Assembly: GCA_018606725.1 (NCBI GenBank)
Contig: JAGYID010000018.1
Span: forward strand, 1-37,362
Length of the DNA stretch: 37,362 bases
Reading direction: 5' to 3'
DNA from: Acidobacteriota bacterium
GTDB taxonomy: Bacteria; Acidobacteriota; Polarisedimenticolia; Gp22-AA2
Made by a program: the position numbers and the translations under genes. The notes under the pieces are model-generated. The model saw nothing but the letters and a program-made list of their open reading frames with translations. It ran no database searches and was not told where the DNA came from. Below are positions 7,330 to 18,189 of this stretch, piece by piece; positions within the stretch are counted from its first letter, which is position 1, and every line of letters begins with the position of its first letter.

Positions 7330-8928
7330 TTGAAGAAGGGTCTCGAAGTCCTGCAGGACAAGACTCTCTACAAGTCGATCGCCTTCACCCGGGCGGAGCG
7401 GGAGCGCCTCGGCCTCAGAGGGCTGCTCCCGTATCGCGTCGACAGTCAGCGGCGGCTGGTGGAGCGGGTGATGGCGAGCCTGCGCCGTCTGCCGACCGAC
7501 ATCGACAGATACATGTCGCTGTCGGCGCTCCAGGAGCGCAACGAGAGGCTGTTCTACCGGACGGTGATCGATCACATCGAAGAGATCCTGCCCCTGATCT
7601 ACACCCCCACCGTCGGCGAGGCCTGCAGGCAGTTCTCGCACATCGCGCGGGAGCCGAAGGGCCTGTTCATCACACCCGCTGACAGGGGCCGCGTCAAGAG
7701 CCTGCTCGGCAACTGGCACGAACGGGACATCCGCATCATCGTCGTCACGGACGGGGAGCGCATCCTCGGCCTGGGCGATCTCGGCGCGAACGGGATGGGC
7801 ATCCCGATCGGCAAACTGGCACTGTACACCGCGTGCGCGGGCATCCCGCCGCGACACTGCCTCCCGGTCACGCTGGATGTCGGCACCAACAACGAAGAGC
7901 TCCTGGGTGACTCGCTCTACCTTGGTTATCCGCGCCGGCGCATCAAAGGCAGGGCTTACTTCGGGCTCGTGGATGAGTTCGTGGGGGCGGTGCAGGCGAA
8001 GTACCCCCGGGCGTTGATTCAGTTCGAGGATTTCCTGACGCCCAACGCCTACGCGCTGCTACGCAGATATCGCCACCGCGTGCTGTGCTTCAACGATGAC
8101 ATCCAGGGAACGGCGGCCGTCGTGCTGTCGGGAGTCTATGCCTCGGAGAAGCTCACCGGGACGACGCTTGCCGATTCGCGCATCATGTTCCTGGGGGCCG
8201 GCTCGGCGGCCACGGGCATCGCCGACCTGATGGTCGCGGCCCTCGTCGAGCGCGGGGTGGCCAGGGAAGAGGCGCGCCGGAAGCTGTGGTTCGTGGACAA
8301 GAAGGGGCTCGTCGTGAGCGGCAGAAAAGATCTGATGGGCCACAATCTCCCCTACGCCCACGACCACGAGCGGCTATCGTTCATGGAGGCGATCGAGGCC
8401 CTCAAGCCAAATGTGCTCATCGGGGCCACCGGCATGCCCGGCACATTCACGAAGGCGGCGATCGAGCGGATGAGCGTCCTCAACGAGCGCCCGGTGGTCT
8501 TCGCCCTGTCGAACCCCACATCCAGGGCGGAGTGCACCGCGGAGCAGGCGTACGCCTGGAGCGGCGGGAAGGCGATCTTCGCGAGCGGCAGCCCATTCGG
8601 CGAGACCGCATACAAGGGCAAGGTCTTCCGCCCGGGGCAGGGCAACAACGCATACGTGTTCCCCGGCGTCGGGCTGGGCGCTCTTGCCTGTCGTGCCCGG
8701 GTGATCTCCGATGGGATGTTCCTGGCGGCGGCGCGCGCGCTGGCGGACATGGTCGGGGACGACGATCTCCGCCGGGGCTCCCTCTATCCTCCCTTGCAGG
8801 AGATCAGGAAGATCTCCCTGGCGATCGCGACGCGCGTCGCGGAGACGGCTTACGCAGGCAGTCTGGCCCGGAGACGTCGGCCGCTCAACGTGAAGAAGGA
8901 CATCAGGGATTTCATGTACGACCCGTGA
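7330..8928 (+). CDS. Malic enzyme (oxaloacetate-decarboxylating malate dehydrogenase)
   Basis: Oxidatively decarboxylates L-malate to pyruvate and CO2 with NAD(P)+ in the cytoplasm. It belongs to the large (MaeA/SfcA and eukaryote-like) type, about 532 aa. Motifs counted from the TTG at 7330: active-site Tyr91 in YTPTVGEA, Lys162 in GIPIGKL, metal ligands Glu233-Asp234 in QFEDF and Asp257 in FNDDIQG, and the dinucleotide fold GAGSAATG at 289-296. No ATG or GTG lies in frame between the preceding gene and this TTG, and family homology begins just after it (KTLYKSIAF), so the TTG start is the best choice, although its ribosome binding site is weak. NAD versus NADP use cannot be told by eye. It connects the C4-dicarboxylate genes upstream to pyruvate. 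Confidence 0.92.
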   Translation: MKKGLEVLQDKTLYKSIAFTRAERERLGLRGLLPYRVDSQRRLVERVMASLRRLPTDIDRYMSLSALQERNERLFYRTVIDHIEEILPLIYTPTVGEACRQFSHIAREPKGLFITPADRGRVKSLLGNWHERDIRIIVVTDGERILGLGDLGANGMGIPIGKLALYTACAGIPPRHCLPVTLDVGTNNEELLGDSLYLGYPRRRIKGRAYFGLVDEFVGAVQAKYPRALIQFEDFLTPNAYALLRRYRHRVLCFNDDIQGTAAVVLSGVYASEKLTGTTLADSRIMFLGAGSAATGIADLMVAALVERGVAREEARRKLWFVDKKGLVVSGRKDLMGHNLPYAHDHERLSFMEAIEALKPNVLIGATGMPGTFTKAAIERMSVLNERPVVFALSNPTSRAECTAEQAYAWSGGKAIFASGSPFGETAYKGKVFRPGQGNNAYVFPGVGLGALACRARVISDGMFLAAARALADMVGDDDLRRGSLYPPLQEIRKISLAIATRVAETAYAGSLARRRRPLNVKKDIRDFMYDP

Positions 8929-8929
8929 G

Positions 8930-9772
8930 TCAGGTGGAATGGCCCCGGGGCGCGGGGCCGGCTGCCGGCGCCGGCTCGTCCCAGGCGCGGCAGACTTCGG
9001 CGCCGAACAGCACGATCCAGGCGCTGTATTGCACCCAGAGGAGGAATATGATCACGCTCCCGGCGGCCCCGTAGATCGAGGCGAGCGCGCTCTTGCCGAT
9101 GATGAAGGCGAGCACCTCGCTCGCCAGGTTGAGGATGAGGGCGGCCACGATCGCCCCGGCTAGGACGGCGCCGCGTCGCGGACGCGGGCGAACGGAGGGG
9201 ATGTAGCGGAACCCCGCCGCCAGAAAGACGGCGATCATCAGGAGCGTCCCGATCCGGGTCCAGGCGACCCACGCCATCGTTCCCGTCGAGCCGGATCGCG
9301 CCAACCCCGGATAGACGATCGAGCGGAGCGCCCCCACCGCCAGGACCAGAAGCCCGGCCGCCACCGCCACCAGGGTCTCCCCGAACGACATGATCCGGTC
9401 GAGCAGCGCCCGCCCCAGCCCCTTGGTGCGGACCTCCCACACGGAGTCGAGCGCGGCGCGCAGCTGCGCGAAGAACGTCGAGGTGAAATAGAGCAGGAGC
9501 GCGACCCCCAGGATCGTTCCGGCGGCGGTCCACTGCGAGGCGGCCACCAGATTCAGGAGCGAGGAGACGACCCGGTCGGCCCCGGGGCCGCCGAACCGCA
9601 CCGCGGCCTCGGCCAGGCTCCGCTGCGCCGCCTCCTGCCCGAGCAGGCGGTTCGCCACGGAGAGCAGGACGAGCAGCACCGGCGCCAGCGCCAGAAGGGC
9701 GTGGAACGCCAGCGCCGCCGCGAACAGGGACGTCCGCGGAGCGAGCCAGCGGCGGATGGCGACGGCGAGCAC
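8930..9772 (-). CDS. YihY/virulence factor BrkB-family inner-membrane protein
   Basis: About 280 aa with six predicted membrane helices and family-typical stretches: AAALAFHALLALAPVLLV near the N-terminus, FTSTFFAQLRAALDSVWEV in the middle, and GSVIIFLLWVQYSAWIVLFGAE near the C-terminus. The family was once mislabelled ribonuclease BN; its function is unsettled. The open frame extends far upstream over the barrel gene, but the upstream part is arginine-rich and out of the barrel's frame. The GTG at 9772 gives the normal short cytoplasmic lead-in; the exact start is uncertain because no ribosome binding site is clear. It is last of three - strand genes, and its stop is one base from the malic enzyme stop. 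Confidence 0.8.
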   Translation of the reverse strand: MLAVAIRRWLAPRTSLFAAALAFHALLALAPVLLVLLSVANRLLGQEAAQRSLAEAAVRFGGPGADRVVSSLLNLVAASQWTAAGTILGVALLLYFTSTFFAQLRAALDSVWEVRTKGLGRALLDRIMSFGETLVAVAAGLLVLAVGALRSIVYPGLARSGSTGTMAWVAWTRIGTLLMIAVFLAAGFRYIPSVRPRPRRGAVLAGAIVAALILNLASEVLAFIIGKSALASIYGAAGSVIIFLLWVQYSAWIVLFGAEVCRAWDEPAPAAGPAPRGHST

Positions 9773-9807
9773 CGCCCGGTATCGTCGAGAGGGGCGTGTG
9801 GCGTCGA

Positions 9808-10512
9808 TCAGAATTCGACCTCGATCAGGGCCACCGTGAAATAATCGTCGCTGCCGGGATTGAACCAATCGACGCCGACGGTCGTCCGACCCAGGATCGC
9901 CTGCGCGAAGACGCCCCGCTGGATGTCGAGACCGGTCTCGTAGACGCGGGTCCGTTGGCCGACCAGGCCGAAGCGCAGCCAGTCGACGGGACTCAGCCCG
10001 AGCTCGCTCCACGAATAGACGAAGCTGTCGGTGTGCTCCTGCGTGTCGAACACGACCTCGCTCTCGAGATAGTAGTCCAGCCGCTTCCAGGTGAGGGAGA
10101 GCTCGAACCCCGGCGCCACCCCGTCGGTGTCTCCGAAGACGGCGCCGAGCATCGGGGTGATCTCGAACTCGACCGTCTGGCCCGTCGACCAGTTCCAGCC
10201 GGCCCACAGCGAAGCGGTATTCCGGTCCTCGTAGTTGTAGCGCGCTTCCAAATGCAAGGGGCCGCGATCGGCGGTCGCGATGCCCAGCAGGAAATCCCCT
10301 TCGCCGGGAAAGAGGTAGCCGTTGCCGGCGACGGAGAACTCCCAGGTTCGCGGCGAACTCACTGGCGGCGGCGAGTCACCTGGCGCCGGCTCCTTCTGCA
10401 CCGGAGCGGTGTCCGTGGTCGCCTCGGCCGCGAAGTTCGCGCCCGCGACAAGCGCCAGCGCGGCGACGGTGGCCGCGGCGAAGCGCCGGCCCGGCTGCGG
10501 AGCGGGGGCCAC
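9808..10512 (-). CDS. Secreted probable outer-membrane beta-barrel, family not recognised
   Basis: About 234 aa starting at a GTG five bases beyond the patatin stop, the only start that places the signal peptide (hydrophobic core AAATVAALALVAGANFAAEA) at the N-terminus. After a proline/threonine-rich linker (about 30-55), the protein is a series of amphipathic aromatic strands: WEFSVAGNGYLF, LHLEARYNYED, LWAGWNWSTGQTVEFEITP, FELSLTWKRLDYYLESEVVF. It ends in LIEVEF with a terminal Phe, as barrels do. I do not recognise the family. It is sandwiched between a patatin lipoprotein and a YihY protein in one tight - strand cluster, so a joint envelope role is likely but unproven. Confidence 0.7.
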   Translation of the reverse strand: MAPAPQPGRRFAAATVAALALVAGANFAAEATTDTAPVQKEPAPGDSPPPVSSPRTWEFSVAGNGYLFPGEGDFLLGIATADRGPLHLEARYNYEDRNTASLWAGWNWSTGQTVEFEITPMLGAVFGDTDGVAPGFELSLTWKRLDYYLESEVVFDTQEHTDSFVYSWSELGLSPVDWLRFGLVGQRTRVYETGLDIQRGVFAQAILGRTTVGVDWFNPGSDDYFTVALIEVEF

Positions 10513-10517
10513 GGACG

Positions 10518-11741
10518 CTATGGGGCCGCGTCCGGCTCGGTCGCGAATCCCGTCGGCACCTTCTCCCACGGGTAGCCCTGCTCGGCCGACTTGTAGGCGT
10601 CGTCGAAGAGCGCGCGCATGTACTTGGTGTCGAAGTCTTCCTTGTGGACCGCCTTGAAGGTGCTCGGAATGCGGGCGAGATTGAAATCGACCTGGTCGCG
10701 TTGGGTGGTCGTGTAGATCCGGTACAGGTCGCCGACGCCCTGGTTCTGGATCAGGCTGGAGATGGCCCGACCGGCGATCGTCAGCATGCTCCGCTCCACG
10801 TCGGCCCAGTCGGGGTCGAGGCGGGAGTTGCGGATGATGTACAGGCGTCTGGTGCGTTCGATGCCGCGCTCGCGCGACAGCGCGGCGAGGTTGATCGAAG
10901 GCGGGTAGACGAAGACCTGCGCCGTGCAGCCGCCATCGACGTGCATCTCCTGGTAGCGCTGCCCGCCGACCTCCACGTCGATCATCGTCGGCGGGAAGGC
11001 GCCCGGGATCGCCGCCGAGGCGATCATGATCTTCCTGAACAGTTCGGGCGCCCCGGGATCGTGGCTGGCGGCGATCTTGGTCAGGTTCCAGATGACCCCC
11101 TGGCGCGCGTCCAGGTCGGTCGTCCCGACGAGGAGCAGCCGCCCCTTCTGGTATTCGGCGGCGATGGCGTCCAGCATCTCCTGGTTCACGGCCTTCTCCA
11201 GCTGACGCCAGAGCGGCAGATTGTCGGCCATGGCATCGCCGAGGACCGCCGACAGAATGTTGCGCTTCGTCAGGATGTCTTTCGAGGACACGCCGGTATA
11301 GAGGTCCCTCAGCTGCGAGTCGTAAGCCTGCCCGAGAAAGGCGAACGGCGCGATCAGGCCGCCGGTACTGACGCCGGTCACCAGCTTGAACGTCGGTCGA
11401 TCGCCCTTCGCGGTCCAGCCGTTGAGCAGACCGGCCCCGAACGCGCCATTGTCGCCGCCGCCGGAGATCGCCAGGAAGATCGCCGGGGGGAGAGGCCCTT
11501 GATGCCCCTGGGAGGCCAGATAGGCCTGCTCGCGCTCGAAGCTTTCCTTCGCCTCCTGGAGCAGCTCGGGCATCAGACCCGCGCGGTACCGGACTCCCGG
11601 CAGACCCGGGACGTTCGCCTCGGCCTGGAGCGCCTGCGGGACCGCAGGGAGCCGGTGCGGTCGCGAGCAGCCGAGCGCGGCCAGCAGCCCGACGGCCGCG
11701 ATGGCGATGACGTCACGACCCCTCTCGATTCTGGTCCTCAT
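10518..11741 (-). CDS. Patatin-like phospholipase, lipoprotein
   Basis: A 407-aa serine lipid acyl-hydrolase with the patatin Ser-Asp dyad. The ATG at 11741 follows GGAGGGG and opens a lipoprotein signal peptide (lipobox LAALGC, Cys25), so the mature protein is probably anchored to the outer membrane. The oxyanion loop is GGGDNGAFGAG (94-104), the nucleophile elbow is GVSTGG (Ser125), and the catalytic Asp269 is in VDGG. The frame is open upstream to 12008, but that part lacks coding character and crosses the divergent promoter region. Patatins release fatty acids from phospholipids; the natural substrate here is unknown. A fused Omp85 barrel, as in PlpD, is absent, but a separate barrel gene follows after 5 nt. 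Confidence 0.9.
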   Translation of the reverse strand: MRTRIERGRDVIAIAAVGLLAALGCSRPHRLPAVPQALQAEANVPGLPGVRYRAGLMPELLQEAKESFEREQAYLASQGHQGPLPPAIFLAISGGGDNGAFGAGLLNGWTAKGDRPTFKLVTGVSTGGLIAPFAFLGQAYDSQLRDLYTGVSSKDILTKRNILSAVLGDAMADNLPLWRQLEKAVNQEMLDAIAAEYQKGRLLLVGTTDLDARQGVIWNLTKIAASHDPGAPELFRKIMIASAAIPGAFPPTMIDVEVGGQRYQEMHVDGGCTAQVFVYPPSINLAALSRERGIERTRRLYIIRNSRLDPDWADVERSMLTIAGRAISSLIQNQGVGDLYRIYTTTQRDQVDFNLARIPSTFKAVHKEDFDTKYMRALFDDAYKSAEQGYPWEKVPTGFATEPDAAP

Positions 11742-11827
11742 CGGTCGATCCCCTCCATCGGCGGCCGGAGACGATCCTGCCGCGCCGTCATGGCCCGAAG
11801 CCCCCATCGTCACGCCTAGCATGCGCA

Positions 11828-11856
11828 TCTTAATGAATAAGGAGGGCCGGTGCCAA
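11828..11856 (-). promoter_or_regulatory. Candidate sigma-70 promoter for the patatin cluster
   Basis: Read on the - strand, TTGGCA (11856-11851), a 17-nt spacer and TTAAGA (11833-11828) resemble -35 and -10 boxes. The leader to the ATG at 11741 would be about 80 nt. This AT-rich patch (CTTATTCATTAAGA) stands out in very GC-rich DNA. Not tested. Confidence 0.45.
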
Positions 11857-11890
11857 TACCCTCGCCGGACGGGCCCGCCGCGGGAGGGTG

Positions 11891-11899
11891 TGCTAGATT
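11891..11899 (+). promoter_or_regulatory. Candidate extended -10 for the gene at 11939
   Basis: TGCTAGATT on the + strand fits an extended -10 (TGn-TAGATT) about 40 nt upstream of the GTG at 11939. No good -35 is visible, as is usual for extended -10 promoters. It would form a divergent pair with the patatin promoter. Confidence 0.35.
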
Positions 11900-11938
11900 C
11901 ACCGCATCCAAAGCCCTCATTGGCGGGAGACAGGCGAG

Positions 11939-12916
11939 GTGCGGCACGCAACGCGCGGACAATCTCGGGGAACGGGGCGGCGTTCCCGGTCCGCGGCCGG
12001 CGCGGCACTCGCGGCCGGGGCGGTTCTCGCGGCCGCGCTCGCGCTCTGTCCCGCGGCGCGGGCCCAGTCGATCGAGCCGCGCCTGTTCTCCAACGCGCCG
12101 GTCGGCTTGAACTTTCTGCTCGCAGGCTACGCCCGCTCGACGGGGGGCGTGGTGCTCGATCCGTCGGTCCAGCTCGAAGACGCCTCGATCGGGATCCATG
12201 CGCCGTTCATCGGCTACGGCCGGGCGCTCGGCGTTGCAGGCAAGTCGGCGCAGATTCAGGCCCTGGTGCCGTACGCCTGGCTCTCCGGCGAGGCGGTCAT
12301 CCCTTCGACCGGGGAGGTCCGCACCCGCGATGTCAACGGGTTCGGCGACCCGTGGGTGCGGTTCGCGGTGAACCTCCACGGCGCTCCGGCGCTGTCGCTG
12401 GCGGAGTTCGGCGGCTACCGGCAGGATCTCGTCATCGGCGTCAGCCTCCAGGTGATCGCACCCCTCGGCCAGTACGATCCTGACAAGCTGGTGAACCTCG
12501 GCACGAACCGCTGGACGTTCAAGCCGGAGTTCGGGTTCTCGAAGGCGCTCGGCAGCTGGATTCTCGAGGGGACCGGTGCGGTGAACCTCTACACCGATAA
12601 CGACAACTTCTTTGGCGGCCAGCACCGCTCGCAGGATCCGGTGTATTCCGCGCAGGGGCATGTCATCTACCGCTTCCGGCGCGGCGCCTGGGTGGCGCTT
12701 GACGCCACCTACTACACGGGCGGACGGACGACGATCGATGGGGTGCAGGGAGACGACCTTCAAAAGAACTGGCGCACCGGGCTGACCGTGGCGCTGCCGG
12801 TGAATCGGTTGAACTCGATCAAGTTCTACGTCAGCGAGGGGGTCTCCACGCGCGCCGGCGACGACTTCGTGCTCGCCGGCGCCGCCTGGCAGCACCGCTG
12901 GGGCGGGGGAATGTAG
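11939..12916 (+). CDS. Outer-membrane 'transporter' protein (PF13557, phenol MetA-like)
   Basis: A 325-aa secreted protein. The GTG at 11939 begins a long signal peptide with an Arg-rich n-region and the core AAGAALAAGAVLAAALALCPAA, with cleavage after ARAQ near residue 43. The mature part is beta-rich with family-like blocks: DPWVRFAVNL, QDLVIGVSLQVIAPLGQYDPDKLVNLGTNRWTF and FKPEFGFSKAL. Such proteins are annotated as 'transporter' or 'phenol degradation protein meta'. They are predicted outer-membrane barrels of largely unknown substrate. It lies 45 nt upstream of the glucose dehydrogenase with a hairpin between, so co-transcription is uncertain. Confidence 0.8.
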   Translation: MRHATRGQSRGTGRRSRSAAGAALAAGAVLAAALALCPAARAQSIEPRLFSNAPVGLNFLLAGYARSTGGVVLDPSVQLEDASIGIHAPFIGYGRALGVAGKSAQIQALVPYAWLSGEAVIPSTGEVRTRDVNGFGDPWVRFAVNLHGAPALSLAEFGGYRQDLVIGVSLQVIAPLGQYDPDKLVNLGTNRWTFKPEFGFSKALGSWILEGTGAVNLYTDNDNFFGGQHRSQDPVYSAQGHVIYRFRRGAWVALDATYYTGGRTTIDGVQGDDLQKNWRTGLTVALPVNRLNSIKFYVSEGVSTRAGDDFVLAGAAWQHRWGGGM

Positions 12917-12920
12917 GAGC

Positions 12921-12941
12921 CCGGCCGAAGAGTCGGGCCGG
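12921..12941 (+). terminator. Possible stem-loop between barrel gene and glucose dehydrogenase
   Basis: CCGGCC (12921-12926) pairs with GGCCGG (12936-12941) around a 9-nt loop, starting 4 nt after the stop at 12916. There is no following T-run. It may attenuate or stabilise rather than terminate. Confidence 0.3.
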
Positions 12942-12961
12942 CTTGTGGGGGAGGTCACGCG

Positions 12962-14011
12962 ATGAAGGCGATCACGGTCGAGCCGGGGAAGCCGGGGACG
13001 GCGCGATGGGAGGACGTCCCGGAGCCCGATCCGCGCGACGGGTCGGTGCTGGTCGAGGCGATCGCCGTCGGCGTGTGCGGCACCGACGTCGAAATCGCGG
13101 AGGGGAAATACGGCTGGGCGCCACCCGGCAGGACGCGTCTCGTGCTGGGGCACGAATCGCTCGGCCGCGTGCTCGATCCCGGTCCGGCGGGCGGGCTCGC
13201 GAAGGGCGACCTGGTGGTGGGAATCGTCCGCCGCCCCGATCCGGCTCCCTGTCCGAACTGCGCCGTGGGGGAATGGGACATGTGCCGCAACGGCCGGTAC
13301 ACGGAGCGCGGCATCAAGGAGATCGACGGCTTCATGTCGGAGCGCTGGCGAATCGAGCCCGAGTACGTCATGAAGGTGGATCCCGCCCTCGGTCTGCTCG
13401 GCGTGCTGCTCGAGCCCACAACGGTGGTCGCGAAGGCCTGGGAGCAGGTCGCCGCCGTCGGCCACCGGGCCTTCTGGGAGCCGCGAACCGCGCTGGTCAC
13501 CGGCGCGGGGCCGATCGGCCTGCTGGCCGCCATGGTCGGGACGCAGCGCGGTCTCGAGGTCCACGTCCTCGACCGGGTCGAAGCGGGGCCGAAACCGGAT
13601 CTGGTGCGCGCCCTCGGCGCGACCTACCACTCCGGCGCCGTCACCGAGGTCGGGTTCGAGCCCGACATCATCGTCGAGTGCACCGGCGTCGGGCAGGTGA
13701 TCTCCGACGCCATCCGGGCCGTCGGCGCGGGAGGGATCGTCTGTCTCACCGGCGTCGGCAGCGGCGGCGCCGCGACCGGCATCGCCACCGCCGACGTCGG
13801 AGCCGCAATGGTGCTGCGCAACAACGTCGTGGTCGGCAGCGTCAACGCCAACAAACGCCACTGGTACAAGGCGGAGAAGGCGCTCGCCCGCGCCGACCGA
13901 GCGTGGCTGGGGCGCCTCCTGACCCGGCGCGAGCGGAAGGAGGAGTTCGCGCGCGCCCTCGAGCGGAAATCGGACGACATCAAGGTCGTCATCCAGTTCG
14001 CCGCGGTCTGA
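12962..14011 (+). CDS. Glucose 1-dehydrogenase, zinc-dependent MDR type
   Basis: Oxidises D-glucose (and possibly related aldoses) to the 1,5-lactone with NAD(P)+ in the cytoplasm. The product is 349 aa. The N-terminal GroES-like domain has catalytic zinc ligands Cys39 (CGTD) and His64-Glu65 (GHES). A structural-zinc-type lobe with Cys97, Cys100 and Cys108 (CPNCAVGEWDMC) follows, as in Thermoplasma-type glucose dehydrogenases. The Rossmann motif is GAGPIG at 181-186. The C-terminal segment NNVVVGSVNANKRHWYKAE is characteristic of the Glu_dehyd_C subgroup rather than of general alcohol dehydrogenases. The ATG at 12962 follows GGGGAGG. It faces a lactonase gene 15 nt away, which could act on its product. 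Confidence 0.88.
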   Translation: MKAITVEPGKPGTARWEDVPEPDPRDGSVLVEAIAVGVCGTDVEIAEGKYGWAPPGRTRLVLGHESLGRVLDPGPAGGLAKGDLVVGIVRRPDPAPCPNCAVGEWDMCRNGRYTERGIKEIDGFMSERWRIEPEYVMKVDPALGLLGVLLEPTTVVAKAWEQVAAVGHRAFWEPRTALVTGAGPIGLLAAMVGTQRGLEVHVLDRVEAGPKPDLVRALGATYHSGAVTEVGFEPDIIVECTGVGQVISDAIRAVGAGGIVCLTGVGSGGAATGIATADVGAAMVLRNNVVVGSVNANKRHWYKAEKALARADRAWLGRLLTRRERKEEFARALERKSDDIKVVIQFAAV

Positions 14012-14026
14012 GACCGCGCTCCGCCG

Positions 14027-15229
14027 TCAGGATCGCGGTCGGGCAAACAGGATGCAGACCGGCTTCGGGATCGGCAGCGAGGCCCCGACCCGGGTCGGGC
14101 GGCCGGTGGGACCATCCAGCCGGAAGGTGACGATCGAGTCGGAGTCCTGGTTGGCGACGAGGAGCCAGCGGCCCGACGGGTCGATCGCGAAGTGCCGCGG
14201 CGTGCGCCCGCCGGTCGACACGTGGCCCGAGGCGGCGAGCCGGCCGGTCCCGGCGTCGATCGTGAACAGGGCGAGGCTGTCGTCCCCGCGGTTCGATCCG
14301 TACAGAAAGCGCCCGTCGGCCGAGGCCGCCAGCTCGGCCGCCTTGTTCTTCCCCGCGAAGCCGGCCGGCAGCGTCGTGATGGTCTGGAGCGGTTCGAGCG
14401 CGCCGCAGACGGCGTCGTAGCGAAAGGTCGTCACGGTCGAGCGCAGCTCGTTGATCGCGTACAAGTACTTCCCCGAAGGATGCCAGGCGAGGTGGCGCGG
14501 TCCGGAGCCGGCATCGAGACGGACCGCTTCCGGCTCGTCGGCCTTCAGGCGGCCGGCGGCGGCGTCGAAGCGGTCGATGAAGATGCGGTCGGCCCCGAGG
14601 TCAGCCGACAGGAGGAACCGTCCGCCGGGGTCGAGGAGGACGGCGTGCGCGTGCGGCCCACCCTGGCGCGCTTTGTCCGGCCCGGTCCCGGCGTGCAGGC
14701 GGATCGCGCTGGCCGGCCGTGGGCGCCCCTCCGCGTCGAGCGGCAGGACGGCCACGCTGCCGCTGCCATAGTTGGCCACCAGGACGTTCCGGCCGGTCGG
14801 ATCGATGGCCAGATGGCACGGGTCGGCCCCGCCCGAGGACTGCCGGCCGATCGGACGCAGATCGCCCGTCGCCGGCTCGATGGCGAAGGCGCTGACGCCC
14901 CCGGCGCGCTCGCCGCCGAACGAGTCGACCTCGTTCACCGCGTACAGGACGCGCCCGTCCGGATGCAGGGCGAGGAACGAAGGGTTCTCGGACTCGGCGG
15001 CGAGAACGGGGGCGGTGGCGTCACCCGAAGCGGGGTCGAAGTCGAAGCGGTGGATCCCGCGATTGCCGCCGTCGGTGTAGGTGCCGACGTAGACGACCAG
15101 CCCGGGGGCCGGCGGCGCGCCGCCGACGGTGCCGCCCCCGACGAAGCACGCCGTCAGACCGCAGGCGAGCCAGGCGAGGATCACGCCGATCGCACCGCGA
15201 CGCGCCCCGATCATGATCGTGGACCTCAT
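14027..15229 (-). CDS. Lactonase of the 6-phosphogluconolactonase (PF10282) family, lipoprotein
   Basis: A 400-aa seven-bladed beta-propeller of the YbhE/Lactonase family, members of which hydrolyse 6-phosphogluconolactone or other sugar lactones. Blade motifs recur: VYVGTYTDGGNRGIHRFDFD, NPSFLALHPDGRVLYAVNE, DPCHLAIDPTGRNVLVANYGSGSV, GPRHLAWHPSGKYLYAINE and TPRHFAIDPSGRWLLVANQ. The N-terminus is a lipoprotein signal (lipobox GLTAC, Cys28), so the mature enzyme is placed in the periplasm. Its ATG overlaps the stop of a possible 24-codon ORF, and the glucosidase lies upstream in the same direction. With glucose dehydrogenase as convergent neighbour, gluconolactone is a likely substrate, although the cell compartments differ. 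An alternative start is the ATG at 15214. Confidence 0.85.
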   Translation of the reverse strand: MRSTIMIGARRGAIGVILAWLACGLTACFVGGGTVGGAPPAPGLVVYVGTYTDGGNRGIHRFDFDPASGDATAPVLAAESENPSFLALHPDGRVLYAVNEVDSFGGERAGGVSAFAIEPATGDLRPIGRQSSGGADPCHLAIDPTGRNVLVANYGSGSVAVLPLDAEGRPRPASAIRLHAGTGPDKARQGGPHAHAVLLDPGGRFLLSADLGADRIFIDRFDAAAGRLKADEPEAVRLDAGSGPRHLAWHPSGKYLYAINELRSTVTTFRYDAVCGALEPLQTITTLPAGFAGKNKAAELAASADGRFLYGSNRGDDSLALFTIDAGTGRLAASGHVSTGGRTPRHFAIDPSGRWLLVANQDSDSIVTFRLDGPTGRPTRVGASLPIPKPVCILFARPRS

Positions 15230-15300
15230 CGCCCTCGCCCTATCGTCGTGAGGCCGTAGTAAATCCAGGCGACCTGGAAGACGGCGATGATGGCCGCCAT
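15226..15300 (-). CDS. Possible 24-residue membrane peptide
   Basis: In the 146-nt gap between glucosidase and lactonase, an ATG-started ORF of 24 codons encodes a hydrophobic aromatic peptide (core AAIIAVFQVAWIYYGLTTIG) ending in GRGR. Its TGA overlaps the lactonase ATG as ATGA, the arrangement seen in translationally coupled genes. The ribosome binding site is weak. It could be a small membrane peptide, the relic of a longer membrane protein, or chance. No function is proposed. The rest of this gap (15301-15375) shows nothing recognisable. Confidence 0.3.
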   Translation of the reverse strand: MAAIIAVFQVAWIYYGLTTIGRGR

Positions 15301-15375
15301 CCGATGATCTCGGACCGCTGCAGGCTGGGGACGAGAAGGCTTGCCGTGTCGTGCACAGTCAGCGTCCCTCGCGCG

Positions 15376-18147
<2,772 letters not shown>

Positions 18148-18189
18148 GGTCGGCCTCCGTGCCGCGACGCAGCGAGTCTGTGTTCAGGA

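Noticed and set aside
8930-10207. YihY gene starting at 10207
   Set aside because: The upstream 145 codons overlap the barrel gene in another frame and are Arg-rich without membrane character.
10518-12008. Longer patatin starting at 12008
   Set aside because: The extra 89 codons cross the divergent promoter region and would bury the lipoprotein signal; ATG 11741 has GGAGGGG.
11816-13861. A 681-codon - strand frame over the barrel and glucose dehydrogenase genes
   Set aside because: The + strand genes have signal peptide, zinc ligands and a Rossmann motif; the antisense frame has none and is Arg/Asp/His-rich.
12962-14011. Missing fourth structural-zinc cysteine in glucose dehydrogenase as a defect
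   Set aside because: Glucose dehydrogenases of this subgroup often show only the C-x2-C-x7-C pattern here, so it is not taken as damage.
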